Shown piece after piece: positions 9,511 to 18,498 of a stretch of DNA of 58,512 bases. The DNA lies in NCBI RefSeq assembly GCF_000971335.1, contig NZ_JZJL01000032.1:1-58512 (forward strand), given 5' to 3'. The first letter of the stretch is position 1; every line of letters begins with the position of its first letter. Below the pieces are notes generated by a model that was not told where the DNA came from, ran no database searches, and saw only the letters and a list, made by a program, of their open reading frames with translations. Position numbers and translations under genes: made by a program. The stretch comes from Chromobacterium vaccinii (lineage in GTDB: Bacteria; Pseudomonadota; Gammaproteobacteria; Burkholderiales; Chromobacteriaceae).

Positions 9511-9542
9511 AATGCCGCGTACATTTACAGGTGCGCGGCATT
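9511..9542. terminator. Bidirectional terminator after pta
   Basis: A perfect nine-bp stem AATGCCGCG (9511-9519) with CGCGGCATT (9534-9542) is flanked by A-run and T-run on the two sides (GCAAAAAAA before, TTTTTT after). It can end pta on the plus strand and the secreted-protein gene on the minus strand. Confidence 0.92.
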
Positions 9543-9605
9543 TTTTGAATCAAGACAATAACCGTCAGCAAAACAATTTCCCAGCAAATCATAAAACGAC
9601 CAAAA

Positions 9606-10370
9606 TCACATTGCATCAAACGCATTCTTGAATTTGCCATTCAACATAAGCGCAGTCGATCTGAATCCAACAATTTCGTTATCATGCTGCTTGATGAATG
9701 TCGACACATCGCCATACTCGCCATCATCAATAAGCTCCGCATATTCAGCATAAAAAACCGAATTATTCTTGCTCAGCAAAATCATTGACAAAAGGTAATT
9801 ATCCTTTCCACCATAGCTGCCACCCAAATACTTCAAGCCAACTTTTCCGCTGTTTACCAAGAAATCATTCCATGAAAAAATCTTGGCGTAACTAATAGCC
9901 CTACAATCAAGAGACCTTTGATCCAGACTTAAAAGCTCTCTATCAATTATACTTTTCCCACCCCAGTCAGGATTGCACAAATCAGGAACCGATGCCAACC
10001 AGGTTCTGTTTTTAAAGCCTCCCAAAGGCATTCTCAAAATCAATAATTTCCTTGGCCGATTCTCCCCAATTATATCAGCCGAAACCAGCATCACTCGCCC
10101 ATGAGGCACTGATTCAGATTTACTATCTTTGGATAAATCATTCAGAACGGGAATGTCTGCAGATGCCGCAACCAACACCCAATCACCAGCGGGCAAAGGT
10201 ATATTCATACTGCCAACAGACATTGCTTCAGAAAAGCGAGAACCAACAGGGAAAGATGACTTGAATTTCTCCACTCGTTGCGATGGAGATTCAAAAAAAC
10301 CAAACTTGACTTCAGCAGCTATCGAAGACAAAGAAAATAGGCTTAGAAAAATGATTACGATACCATTCAT
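9606..10370 (-). CDS. AT-rich orphan secreted protein
   Basis: A 254-residue protein with a Sec signal peptide (MNGIVIIFLSLFSLSSIAAE). The mature part has PAGDWVLVAASADIPVLND and two cysteines (DLCNPDWGG, SLDCRAIS). I do not recognise a family. Its base composition is much more AT-rich than its neighbours and it uses A/T-ending codons, which suggests acquisition by transfer. The start has GAGGA at a good distance. It shares a bidirectional terminator with pta. It could be a periplasmic or surface protein of a mobile or strain-specific set. Confidence 0.72.
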   Translation of the reverse strand: MNGIVIIFLSLFSLSSIAAEVKFGFFESPSQRVEKFKSSFPVGSRFSEAMSVGSMNIPLPAGDWVLVAASADIPVLNDLSKDSKSESVPHGRVMLVSADIIGENRPRKLLILRMPLGGFKNRTWLASVPDLCNPDWGGKSIIDRELLSLDQRSLDCRAISYAKIFSWNDFLVNSGKVGLKYLGGSYGGKDNYLLSMILLSKNNSVFYAEYAELIDDGEYGDVSTFIKQHDNEIVGFRSTALMLNGKFKNAFDAM

Positions 10371-10691
10371 GATTCAATCCTCAATATAGAGCAATTTATA
10401 CATGAAGAAATTCTCGTACCATTCAAGCACACACTACCAACCTTAAGGATCACCATCAATAAATAGCAAATCAGATGACCCATAACATTGAGCACTGCCA
10501 GCAGCGCCACTCAAAAGTTCAACATAGCCCATCATCATCAAATAGTCATCCAAGACACATCGTCCGGATCACCCCCTATTCTTCCACATTCAACTTTTAG
10601 ACATTTTAATTAGTATTTTCATTGAGTAATTTCCAAATCCGTTAACAAACCCAAGATACCACCCTAATTGATATAAAGGAGTCACACGTCT
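10371..10691. other. AT-rich intergenic stretch
   Basis: About 320 bases between the orphan secreted protein and the HAD phosphatase, as AT-rich as the secreted-protein gene. I see no ORF with a ribosome site, no tRNA and no inverted repeat ends. It probably holds the promoter of the 9606-10370 gene (near 10385-10430 on the minus strand) and the end of the phosphatase transcript. Confidence 0.5.
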
Positions 10692-11471
10692 CTATTCCAA
10701 TAGGGCTCTCAATTGCCGCGCCACCCCGGCCTGGTCGTGGTCGCCTATCACCGGCGCGTCCGGCAGGCGGCGCTTCAACTCCGGATGCGCGTTGGCCATC
10801 ACGTGCGGCAGGCCCGCCAGCGCCAGCATTTCCGCGTCGTTGAGGTTGTCGCCGAAGGCCGCGCAGTCTTCCGCCGCGATGTTCAGGTGATCAAGCAGGC
10901 GGCGCAGCGCGCTGCCCTTGTGCACGCCGGGCGCCATCACTTCCAGGTAGCAGACATGGGAGTAAGTCATGGACACTTCGTCGCCCAGCTCGCGGGCGAT
11001 GTCGGCCTCCACCTCCTTCAGTTGCGCCGGCGCGCCGCAGAAAATCACCTTGGACACGTCGTCGGCCTTGAAACCCGCCAGGTCCTCGATTTCCGTCACC
11101 TCGCCGGTGTAATGGCTGAACTCGCGCTTGCTGTGGTAGGCCATGATGCAGTCGTCGCGGTAGACGCCCAGCTCGGTTTCCCGGATCAGCTCCGGCCGCA
11201 GCAGCCTGGCCAGCAACTCCGGCGACAGCCGGCTTTGATGCAGCAGCGCGCCGTCCGCCAGGTGGATGCGCGCGCCGTTGGCGCTGATCACCGGCACCGG
11301 CGGCAGATCCCGCGGCCACAGTTTCCGCACCTGGCGCTCGTGCCGGCCGGTGGCGACGGCCAGGGCAATGCCGCGCTCCGCCGCCGCCTGCAAAGCGGCG
11401 CGCGTCTCGTCGGCCAGCCTAGAATCCTTGTCCAGCAGGGTGCCGTCCAGATCGGAAACAATCAGTCGCAT
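10692..11471 (-). CDS. Cof-type HAD-superfamily phosphatase
   Basis: A 259-residue cytoplasmic hydrolase. HAD motif I is at the N-terminus (VSDLDGTLLDKDS; the first Asp is the nucleophile), motif II Thr is in VATGRHERQV, Lys of motif III is in VHKGSALRRLL, and motif IV is GDNLNDAEML. The inserted C2 cap places it with the Cof/YidA type, which dephosphorylates sugar phosphates or pyridoxal phosphate. It is divergent from a DeoR-type regulator and shares an intergenic region with repeated operator-like elements, so the DeoR protein probably controls it and senses a related sugar phosphate. Confidence 0.9.
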   Translation of the reverse strand: MRLIVSDLDGTLLDKDSRLADETRAALQAAAERGIALAVATGRHERQVRKLWPRDLPPVPVISANGARIHLADGALLHQSRLSPELLARLLRPELIRETELGVYRDDCIMAYHSKREFSHYTGEVTEIEDLAGFKADDVSKVIFCGAPAQLKEVEADIARELGDEVSMTYSHVCYLEVMAPGVHKGSALRRLLDHLNIAAEDCAAFGDNLNDAEMLALAGLPHVMANAHPELKRRLPDAPVIGDHDQAGVARQLRALLE

Positions 11472-11500
11472 ATCGGAATCTCCGTGTTCGCATCGCTGAA

Positions 11501-11518
11501 TTGTGCACGATCACGCAA
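11501..11518. promoter_or_regulatory. Operator-like element 1 (DeoR site candidate)
   Basis: TTGTGCACGATCACGCAA is an imperfect inverted repeat (TTGTGCA / TCACGCAA) in the divergent promoter region. It shares 12 of 14 core positions with the perfect palindrome at 11578-11591. Another TTGTGCA half-site is at 11533-11539, exactly 32 bases (three turns) away. Confidence 0.5.
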
Positions 11519-11577
11519 AACCAGGCAAATAATTGTGCATAATCCCGCGTAAATCCTGCCATTTCTTTGACTGAGCC

Positions 11578-11591
11578 TGCACGATCGTGCA
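11578..11591. promoter_or_regulatory. Operator-like element 2, perfect palindrome
   Basis: TGCACGATCGTGCA is a perfect 14-bp palindrome 35 bases before the likely deoR-family start. The same core as element 1 supports one regulator binding both, probably the divergently encoded DeoR protein acting on itself and on the phosphatase. Confidence 0.5.
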
Positions 11592-11626
11592 ACACTCCCG
11601 TCATTCCGTTTGACTTCAACCCCGCC

Positions 11627-12409
11627 ATGTCCAAAGAACGCGCAAGCGCCAACCAGCCCTCCGGCCGCCATCAATACATCCGCCAACAGCTGCGGCTGCA
11701 CGGCCGGGTTTCCGCCGGCGAGCTGGCGGCGGTGCTGGGGGTGTCCGAAGACTCGATACGCCGCGACCTGCGCGAACTGGCGGCCGACGGCGCCTGCCAG
11801 CGCGTGTACGGCGGCGCCATCGCGCTGACGCCCAACCGCCGCGGCTTCCTGCAACGCCGCCACGAAAACACCGAACGCAAGGCCAGGCTGGCCTCCGCCG
11901 CGGTGCGGCTGCTCAAACCCGGCCAGTTCGTGTTTCTGGACGGCGGCACCACCAATCTGGAAATCGCCCGCGCGCTGCCGGAGCAGCTGCCGCTGACCGT
12001 AGCCACCAATTCCATTCCCATCGCCGCCGCGCTGTTTGGCCAAAAACAGCTGTCGGTGCTGGTGCTGGGCGGCAGCCTCAATCATCAGAGCGGCGACGCG
12101 CTGGGCACCACCGCCACCCGGATGCTGGACACGATGCGGCCGGACATCTGCTTTCTCGGCACCTGCTCGGTGGACGGCGAGCTGGGCGTGGGCACGGTGA
12201 TGGCCGACGAAGCGGCGTTCAAGCGCCATCTGGTGGAGCAATGCGGCCACACCGTGCTCGCCGTCACCAATGAAAAGCTGGACACCGCCTCTCCCTTCAT
12301 CGTCGCCCCGCTGTCCGACATCGGCACGCTGATCATCGAGCCCGACGCCGACCCGATCCGCCGCGCCCATCTGGAAGCGGGCGGCGCGCCTTTGCTGATC
12401 GCGGACTGA
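11627..12409 (+). CDS. DeoR-family transcriptional regulator
   Basis: 260 residues from [10 protein letters not shown] (the in-frame reading upstream to 11567 crosses the operator palindrome, so it is rejected). The N-terminal winged helix-turn-helix reads [18 protein letters not shown] followed by [11 protein letters not shown], the DeoR signature. The C-terminal sensor domain has [16 protein letters not shown] and other features of the sugar-phosphate-binding isomerase-like fold. DeoR proteins usually repress sugar catabolic genes and are released by a phosphorylated sugar. It sits divergent to a HAD phosphatase. There is no clear Shine-Dalgarno before the start. Confidence 0.88.
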   Translation: MSKERASANQPSGRHQYIRQQLRLHGRVSAGELAAVLGVSEDSIRRDLRELAADGACQRVYGGAIALTPNRRGFLQRRHENTERKARLASAAVRLLKPGQFVFLDGGTTNLEIARALPEQLPLTVATNSIPIAAALFGQKQLSVLVLGGSLNHQSGDALGTTATRMLDTMRPDICFLGTCSVDGELGVGTVMADEAAFKRHLVEQCGHTVLAVTNEKLDTASPFIVAPLSDIGTLIIEPDADPIRRAHLEAGGAPLLIAD

Positions 12410-12539
12410 TCTTCCACCCTTTCGGCATATTGCCTCCAATCAAACATTTGTTTTAAAGTTCTGCACGGCGCGCATCCTCGATAAAACCATTACAAATCAG
12501 CGCGCTTTTGCAAACGGAACATCCTTTGGAGGGGAATCC

Positions 12540-14051
12540 ATGTCGATACAGGCCATCACCGAATGGTTCATCCCGGACGACGTCCGGCAGATTCCGGAAC
12601 AGGCGATACGCGCGCGCACCGTGGTGGGCGTCGGCTTGCTGGCCGGCCTGATGGCGCCGCTGTTCGCCGTCGAATACCTGATGCTGGGCCACTATCCGAT
12701 GGCCGAAGGCATCGCGCTGGGCGGGCTGGGGCTGCTGTGCGGCCCGCTGCTGCTACGCCTCAGCGGCGCGGTGCGCGTCACCGCCGAATTCATCACCAGC
12801 TGCATGTACGCGATGGTGTGCTGGATGGTGTTCGTCAATGGCGGCATCCTCTCCACCAGTCTGATGTGGTTCGCTGCCATCCCCTTCACCGCGGTGTTCA
12901 TCGCCACCCGCCGCTCCGGCATGTTCTGGCTGGCGATGTCGCTTGCCGCCGTCGGGACCATCATGTGGCTGTCCGGCATCGACGCCCTGCCCAAGAGCCC
13001 GCTGCCGCATGAGGAGCTGCCCAAGCTGCAGGCCAAGTCGCTGGCCGGCCTGTCGCTGGTGGTGCTGGTGCTGGCGCTGGCCTTCGACAAGGCCAAGAGC
13101 AAGAGCTTCGAGAAGCTGGAAACCGCGCGCGCCGAAGCCGAACTAGCCGGCGAGGCGCTGGCGCGGATGATGGAGCAGATCGGCCATTCGATACGCGACG
13201 CCTCCGGCGCCAGCCGCCAGATCGCCGACAGCACCGGCAGCATGGCGCGCACCATGGCCGAGCAGCGCGAGCGCTCCGAAGACATGGTGGTGGTCGCCCA
13301 GCAGATGGCGGTGGTCACCAGCCAGAACGCCGAACAATCAACCACCGCCACGCTGCTGGCGCAAAACTCCGGCGAAGCCGCGCGCGAGGGCGGCAAGGCG
13401 ATGAACCAGGCGGTGGACCAGTTGGGCCGCGCCGGCGAAGTGATAGGCCACGCCTCGGATCGGCTGGAGGAGCTGGGCCAGCGCAGCGCCGAGGTCAGCG
13501 GCATCGTGCAACTGATCCGCGACATCGCCGACCAGACCAATCTGCTGGCGCTGAACGCCGCGATCGAAGCGGCGCGCGCCGGCGAAACCGGCCGCGGCTT
13601 CGCGGTGGTGGCCGATGAGGTGAGAAAACTGGCCGAACGCACCCAGAACGCCACCAAGGACATCGAAAGCAAGATCCGGGTGATCGTCGACGGCACCAAT
13701 GAGGCGCTGGTGGCGATGCGCGACGGCAACCAGCAGATGCAGGCGGGCCGCGGGCACGCCAAGGAAGCCCAGCTCAAGCTGTCCGGCATCATAGACGGCG
13801 CCGGCGAGCTGGCCGGCCTGCTGCAGCAGGTGTCCCAGGCCGAGGCCAGCCAGAACCAGGGCTTCTCGCAGTTCGCCGGCGACATCGTCGCCGTCGGCGA
13901 GTCCAGCCGCAGCCTGTCCGGCGAAACCCACAACATCGCCGAAGCGGTGCGCCGGCTGGACGAGCAGATGGACAAGCTGCATCAGGCGATGAGCCGGCAG
14001 GAGACGTCGCCTGCCACTTCCGCCACACGCCGCGAAACCTACCTGAATTGA
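12540..14051 (+). CDS. Methyl-accepting chemotaxis protein with a six-helix membrane sensor
   Basis: 503 residues. Instead of the usual two helices around a periplasmic domain, the N-terminus carries about six membrane helices (roughly 28-49, 56-76, 81-103, 107-123, 126-146, 165-183), then a coiled coil with no recognisable HAMP domain. The conserved signalling tip is intact ([37 protein letters not shown]). The protein relays a signal to CheW/CheA at the membrane; the sensed cue may be in the membrane or the cytoplasm. It starts at ATG 12540 behind GGAGGGG. No other che gene is adjacent, so it is an orphan receptor. Confidence 0.93.
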   Translation: MSIQAITEWFIPDDVRQIPEQAIRARTVVGVGLLAGLMAPLFAVEYLMLGHYPMAEGIALGGLGLLCGPLLLRLSGAVRVTAEFITSCMYAMVCWMVFVNGGILSTSLMWFAAIPFTAVFIATRRSGMFWLAMSLAAVGTIMWLSGIDALPKSPLPHEELPKLQAKSLAGLSLVVLVLALAFDKAKSKSFEKLETARAEAELAGEALARMMEQIGHSIRDASGASRQIADSTGSMARTMAEQRERSEDMVVVAQQMAVVTSQNAEQSTTATLLAQNSGEAAREGGKAMNQAVDQLGRAGEVIGHASDRLEELGQRSAEVSGIVQLIRDIADQTNLLALNAAIEAARAGETGRGFAVVADEVRKLAERTQNATKDIESKIRVIVDGTNEALVAMRDGNQQMQAGRGHAKEAQLKLSGIIDGAGELAGLLQQVSQAEASQNQGFSQFAGDIVAVGESSRSLSGETHNIAEAVRRLDEQMDKLHQAMSRQETSPATSATRRETYLN

Positions 14052-14063
14052 CGTTTTAGCCCT

Positions 14064-14090
14064 ACGTCCCGCCCCCAGGCGGCGGGACGT
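14064..14090 (+). terminator. Hairpin after the chemoreceptor gene
   Basis: ACGTCCCGCC (14064-14073) pairs perfectly with GGCGGGACGT (14081-14090) across a seven-base loop. The following CTCTATT is a weak U-tract, so termination may be partial. Confidence 0.6.
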
Positions 14091-14212
14091 CTCTATTCGA
14101 AGCTGCCGGCTCCAAGCCAAGCAATGGTTCGGCGGCCCGCCAGGATTGACACCGAGCCCCACCATCCCTAGCCTGCAACGCCTCTCAGCCAAACCCGCAG
14201 CCAAACGCCCGC

Positions 14213-15115
14213 ATGCCCTCGCCATCTCATCGCAAACCCGCCATGGCCTCGCAAGACCGCCTGTTGCCGCTGTCAAACCGGTTTTTGCAAATGGCATCCG
14301 GAGATTTGGCCGGCCAGGCCAATCTGAAGCGGCTGCGCGCCATTCACCTGATCATCGGCGCGCTGACCGCGCTATTCGGTCTGCTGATGCTGGCCATGCC
14401 CTTGTTTGCCGACATACAAAACAAGCCTGTAGCCGGCATTCTGCTTTGCCTTTTCCTAGCAGCCCTGGGGCTGGGCGGATCCTACGCCGTCCTCCGGAAC
14501 TGGCGACATCCTCCCCATCATGAACTCAGCCTGAGCGACGAAGCCCTGCATTACAAAACCCCGTCTTCCTGGCTGCTGGATGGGCCGCGACAGGAAAGAA
14601 CCATTGCCTGGCGCGACATCGTCCCCGCCGCCGATGGCCAGCCTGACGTGCGGACCGAATTCACTACCAGCCAAGGGGTCACCCGGGATCTGGTTTTCTG
14701 GCACCGCGATGCCCAAGGCACGGTCCGGATGCAGCGCATCCCGCTGCGAAGATTTTCCCGCGGGACCTTTGTCAACGGCGACGAGCTCAAGCTCGCGCTG
14801 CTGGTGCGCCTGGCGTCACGGCCCGATCTGCGGTTTGCCCCATCGGTCTTCATCGGCATGCGAATCGACCCGGCGAGCTGGCGCCCGATGAGCAAGCCCT
14901 TGCTCGCGCAAGCTCTGGGCGGACTGGCATCGATGGCGATCCTCCTCGCCACCGTGTGGAATCTGGATGTCGGCGCCGGCGCATCCAGCCTGCTGCCCAT
15001 CTTGGCTGCGATGCTGTGCTGCGCCATCGCCGGTACGCTGCTCTGGCACTGCCTGTTTCCGCAATGGCGTCATCCCATCCGATTTCAGCCTATAGAAACC
15101 GAAGCCCGCGACTGA
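14213..15115 (+). CDS. Membrane protein of unknown function
   Basis: Up to 300 residues. Two membrane helices lie in the first third (LRAIHLIIGALTALFGLLML; GILLCLFLAALGLGGSYAV), followed by a soluble beta-rich part (DGQPDVRTEFTTSQGVTRDL) and two more helices near the C-terminus (LASMAILLATVWNL; LLPILAAMLCCAIAGTLLW). The layout resembles PH-like/YdbS-type membrane proteins, but I cannot name it. The start is uncertain: no candidate ATG (14213, 14243, 14291) has a convincing ribosome site. It is convergent with the response-regulator gene. Confidence 0.65.
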   Translation: MPSPSHRKPAMASQDRLLPLSNRFLQMASGDLAGQANLKRLRAIHLIIGALTALFGLLMLAMPLFADIQNKPVAGILLCLFLAALGLGGSYAVLRNWRHPPHHELSLSDEALHYKTPSSWLLDGPRQERTIAWRDIVPAADGQPDVRTEFTTSQGVTRDLVFWHRDAQGTVRMQRIPLRRFSRGTFVNGDELKLALLVRLASRPDLRFAPSVFIGMRIDPASWRPMSKPLLAQALGGLASMAILLATVWNLDVGAGASSLLPILAAMLCCAIAGTLLWHCLFPQWRHPIRFQPIETEARD

Positions 15116-15136
15116 CTCCGGGCCGAAGCCGCCGGC

Positions 15137-15805
15137 TCAGATATAGCCCAGCTCCAGCCCGCGCAGCACCGCGCGCACCCGGTCGCGGACACCGAGCTTG
15201 GACAGGATGCTGGAGACGTGATTCTTGATCGTGCCTTCGCTCGGCCCCAACGCGTCGGCGATTTCGCGGTTGTTGAAGCCGCCGGCCATCAGCGCCAGCA
15301 CTTCCACCTCGCGGCCGGTCAGCCGCTCCGGCAGGTCCAGCTTCGGGAAGTCGCCGCCGCCGCGCACGCCGGCCAGCACCCGCTCGGTCAGGCCCGGGCG
15401 GAACAGCGTCTCCCCAGCCTCGGCCCGCCTCACTGCGTCGGCCAGCCGCTCCAGCGAGATGTCCTTCAATAGAAATCCCCTAGCGCCGGCGCGCATGCCG
15501 GCCAGCAGGGCCTCGTCGTCGTCGAAGGTGGTCAACAGTATGGTGGGCGGCGCGCCGCCGCGGTCATTCAGCGCCCTCAGCAGCTCGATGCCCGACATGC
15601 CGGGCATCCTCACATCCAGCAACAACACATCGGGCCGAAAAACAGCCAGCCGTTCCAGCGCCTCGGCGCCGTCCGCGGCCTCCAGCGCCACCTGGATGTC
15701 GCCGGTCAGTTCCAGCAGACCGCGCACGCCGCTGCGCACCAAGGCCTGATCGTCCACTACGCCGACGCGGATCACGCTTCGGCTTCCCGAAACACCCTCG
15801 TCCAT
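15137..15805 (-). CDS. NarL/LuxR-type response regulator
   Basis: 222 residues from MDEGVSGSRS. The receiver domain has the acidic pair in VGVVDDQALVRSGVRGL, the phosphoacceptor Asp64 in LLLDVRMPGMSG, Thr in LLTTFDDD and Lys in FLLKD. The LuxR helix-turn-helix at the C-terminus reads RLTGREVEVLALMAGGF, then NNREIADALG and GTIKNHVSSILSKLGV. All phosphorylation residues are present, so it should be a functional output regulator for the two sensor genes upstream. Its start overlaps the end of the preceding kinase gene by 34 bases, so the three genes are translationally coupled. Confidence 0.95.
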   Translation of the reverse strand: MDEGVSGSRSVIRVGVVDDQALVRSGVRGLLELTGDIQVALEAADGAEALERLAVFRPDVLLLDVRMPGMSGIELLRALNDRGGAPPTILLTTFDDDEALLAGMRAGARGFLLKDISLERLADAVRRAEAGETLFRPGLTERVLAGVRGGGDFPKLDLPERLTGREVEVLALMAGGFNNREIADALGPSEGTIKNHVSSILSKLGVRDRVRAVLRGLELGYI

Positions 15806-16899
15806 CCCTCGTCCTTTCCATCCAATCGGCCCAGGCTCAGCGCCGCGCCGCCGTCGTCCGTGCCGGACAGGCTCAGCCTGCCCGGGCGATCGCCCAGCAT
15901 GTCCAATCCCTCCCTCGCCGCCGCGAACACCCGCCAGGCCAACTCGTCCGATACCGCCAATGGCGCGATGTCGGCTTCTATCCGCCGCCCCTCGCACAGG
16001 CGGCGCAACGCGGCCTGCAAGGGCGCGGCCCGTCCGCTGCGCTCCGCGCCGACCATGGACCTCACCTCGGCCAGCAGTTGCCGCGCCGCCTGCCGCGCCT
16101 CCCGCAGCGGAGGCTCGGCCTTGCCTGCGCCGCGCCTCAGCATCAGCTCCAGTTGCAGATTCAGAGCGGAAAGATGATGGCCCATGCCGTCGTGCAGCTC
16201 GCGCGCCACTCGCAAGCGTTCGCAATTGCCCGCGGCGCCGGCCAGCAATTGCCGCGCGGCCAGCAGGCTGGCATGGGTGGCCTCCAGCCGCTCCCGCCGC
16301 CGGCGCTCGGTCGCGCCCAGGCAGCCCACGCCGAATGTCAGCAGCTGAAAACCGCCGCCCAGCGCCGCATCCAGCCATAACTGTCCCCGCTGCCGGTCCA
16401 ACGGCGGGGTCTGGACCTCGGAGCCGCTGACATTGCAGACCAGCTCGTTCCCATCCAGACGCTGCGCCTGCCAGGCGCAAGCCAGCGCCATCAAAGCCAG
16501 CTGCGCGCCCAGCGCCGTCCAGGCGGCCCGCCAGGACAGCAACAGCGCCAGTTCGGCCGCCGTCAGGTACAGCAGCTTGTCGTCGACCAGCAGCGCCAGC
16601 GCGACCTGGCCCGCCACCAAGACGGCCCTCGCCGCCGGCCGCGGCGTTTTCCCGCCCGCGGCGGCGCAGCGCCACAGCATCCAGCCGAACCCCGCGAAGC
16701 CCACCCCGTAGGCCGCCTGCGCCAGCCACAACTTCTCGGCAGGCCCCAGCAGCAGCAGCAAACGCTGATGCAGATGGGACAAGCCCCCCTGGCCCAGCCA
16801 TGCCAGCGGCAGCGCTTGCCGCAGCCACAGCGCCAGGCAGGACAGCAGCGCGACCGCGCGAAACAGTGCCAGCGGCGATGGCGACGCGCCCCGCCTCAT
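15772..16899 (-). CDS. HisKA_3-type sensor with intact His but degenerate ATPase domain
   Basis: 375 residues, starting at ATG 16899 (GGGAGG upstream, ATGA overlap with the previous stop). About five membrane helices precede a coiled coil and a HisKA_3 dimerisation domain with a canonical H-box (RVARELHDGMGHHLSALNLQ, phosphoacceptor His236). The region that should be the ATP-binding domain (from about 320) lacks the N-box Asn, the DxGxG (G1) box and the G2 box: it reads REGLDMLGDRPGRLSLSG and then LGRLDGKDEGW, ending at 375. It therefore should not bind ATP. It is paralogous to the next gene upstream, which has the opposite defect. I infer that it is phosphorylated in trans. Confidence 0.85.
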   Translation of the reverse strand: MRRGASPSPLALFRAVALLSCLALWLRQALPLAWLGQGGLSHLHQRLLLLLGPAEKLWLAQAAYGVGFAGFGWMLWRCAAAGGKTPRPAARAVLVAGQVALALLVDDKLLYLTAAELALLLSWRAAWTALGAQLALMALACAWQAQRLDGNELVCNVSGSEVQTPPLDRQRGQLWLDAALGGGFQLLTFGVGCLGATERRRRERLEATHASLLAARQLLAGAAGNCERLRVARELHDGMGHHLSALNLQLELMLRRGAGKAEPPLREARQAARQLLAEVRSMVGAERSGRAAPLQAALRRLCEGRRIEADIAPLAVSDELAWRVFAAAREGLDMLGDRPGRLSLSGTDDGGAALSLGRLDGKDEGWTRVFREAEA

Positions 16900-18329
16900 C
16901 GCTCGCCTCCCGCCAGCGGCAGCCAGACGCGCAGGCAGCAGCCGCCCGCCTGCGGCGACAGGATGTCCAGCGTGCCGCCCCTTCCCTCCACCCGCTCGCG
17001 CATGCCGGCCAGGCCATGGCCGCTCGGTTCCGCCACCGCCGCGTCCAGCCCGCGGCCGTTGTCGCTGACCGTGACCGCCACGCCGCCGCGCGCCGGCTCC
17101 AGCCTCACTGCGGCCCTCGCGGCGCCGGAATGCCGCAAGGCATTGCTCAAGGCCTCCTGCACGCAGCGGAAAACCGCGTGGGCCAGCGCCGGCTCGTCCA
17201 GGATCAGCCCGTCGGCGATGTCCAGCCTGACTGCCGGCGACGGAATGCCGCGGCACAGCGTGGCCAGCGCGCCTGGCAAATCGAACGGGACGGCTGCTTC
17301 CGGCCTGCCGGCGGCGCGCAGCTCCTCCCCCAGCAGCCTCGCCGCTTCGCAGGCGGCGTCGATGTCGCCGTCCGCCGCGTCTCCCGGCTGCGCCCGAACC
17401 AGGCGCAACTGCAGCTGCAAACCCGCCAGCTGATCCGCCGCCTGCAACCTCAGGCCATCGGCGATCCGGGCGCGCTCGGCGCCACGCACCGCCTCAGTCA
17501 ACAGCAACTGGGTAGCCTGCAGTTCGGCATTGGCGGCTTCCTGCCGCCGGCTGCCGCGCCGCGCCTCGGCCCAGCCGTAGCCGACGCAAAAAGCGAAGGC
17601 CTGGAACACCAGCCCTTGCAGCCAATCCAGCGCCGCCATGACCCAGAACGGCGGCGGCAAGGCGCCTGGCAGATTGCAGGCCGGGTGGCCGTCGCCCACC
17701 CGCGCCAGGTAAGGCAGCAAGGCCGCGTCGATCAGCGCCGCCTGCAGCAAGGCGCCCGCCGCCGCCGCGCGCCACGGCCACAGGAAAGCCAGCTCCGCCG
17801 CCACCAGGTAGCCAAGGCCAGGCTCGGTCCACGCCTCCAGCGCCGCGGCGATCAGCATCTGCGCTGCCAGCCATGGCCATAAACGCGCCGGCGGCCCCTG
17901 GTCGCGCAAGCAGCGCCAAAGAGACAGCATGAACAGCGCGATCAGGCCGGTGAACACCAGCAGCGCCGCATCCGGCAAGGCCAGCCAGCCGGAAAGGACC
18001 CGCGCCAGCCGCGCCGGCCACAGCCAGGCGTCGGCCTGGGCGTTCAACAGCGGCGCAGGCGCTTGCGCGAGGTCGATCGCGCCGGCCGCCATCATCAGCA
18101 GGCAGGCCAGCAACAGGGCGCGGCGAAACAGGCCGGGACGGCCCACGGCGGCGTTGAGCAAAGCGGACATTGGATCGACATTCCGGCGCATGAGAGGGAT
18201 CAGCGCGGCCAGGGCCGCGCAGCAGCCGACAGCGTAGCACAAGGCCGACGCCATGCCGCCGGCATCCGCCCCCATTTCCCACTCCGTACGCGCCAGCGAG
18301 CGCACCGCCCATCTCAACCCATCCAGCAT
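16896..18329 (-). CDS. HisKA_3-type sensor with intact ATPase domain but His replaced by Arg
   Basis: 477 residues from ATG 18329, chosen for GGGAGG six bases upstream (the longer reading to 18497 has none). It has about six membrane helices, with a CNLPG segment like the CNVSG of its paralogue, then the dimerisation helix RARIADGLRLQAADQLAGLQ. Aligned with the paralogue it gives Arg294 where His should be, and Leu for the next Asp. The HATPase domain is complete: N-box QEALSNALRHSG (about 391-402), G1 SDNGRGLD (422-429) and G2 GHGLAGMRERV (437-447). It cannot autophosphorylate in the classical way but should bind ATP. Confidence 0.85.
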   Translation of the reverse strand: MLDGLRWAVRSLARTEWEMGADAGGMASALCYAVGCCAALAALIPLMRRNVDPMSALLNAAVGRPGLFRRALLLACLLMMAAGAIDLAQAPAPLLNAQADAWLWPARLARVLSGWLALPDAALLVFTGLIALFMLSLWRCLRDQGPPARLWPWLAAQMLIAAALEAWTEPGLGYLVAAELAFLWPWRAAAAGALLQAALIDAALLPYLARVGDGHPACNLPGALPPPFWVMAALDWLQGLVFQAFAFCVGYGWAEARRGSRRQEAANAELQATQLLLTEAVRGAERARIADGLRLQAADQLAGLQLQLRLVRAQPGDAADGDIDAACEAARLLGEELRAAGRPEAAVPFDLPGALATLCRGIPSPAVRLDIADGLILDEPALAHAVFRCVQEALSNALRHSGAARAAVRLEPARGGVAVTVSDNGRGLDAAVAEPSGHGLAGMRERVEGRGGTLDILSPQAGGCCLRVWLPLAGGER

Positions 18330-18498
18330 GCAGGCCTCCCGTCTCGATCCGGCCAAGCATGCCGCCGCGCCGATCGGCCCGACAGTGCCGTTAGTCATGT
18401 CCGCGGCCTCTATCTTCCGGCACATGCGCGCCCCGCCCCGGCCCGCCGACAATGCGGCATCCGGCCCCACGGCCGCCCATCCGAGAAAGGACGACAAA

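Noticed and set aside
15806-17017. N-terminal extension of the response regulator through the kinase gene
   Set aside because: The extension is an Arg/Ala/Gly-rich shadow frame of the kinase; the ATG at 15805 has a ribosome site and begins the receiver domain correctly.
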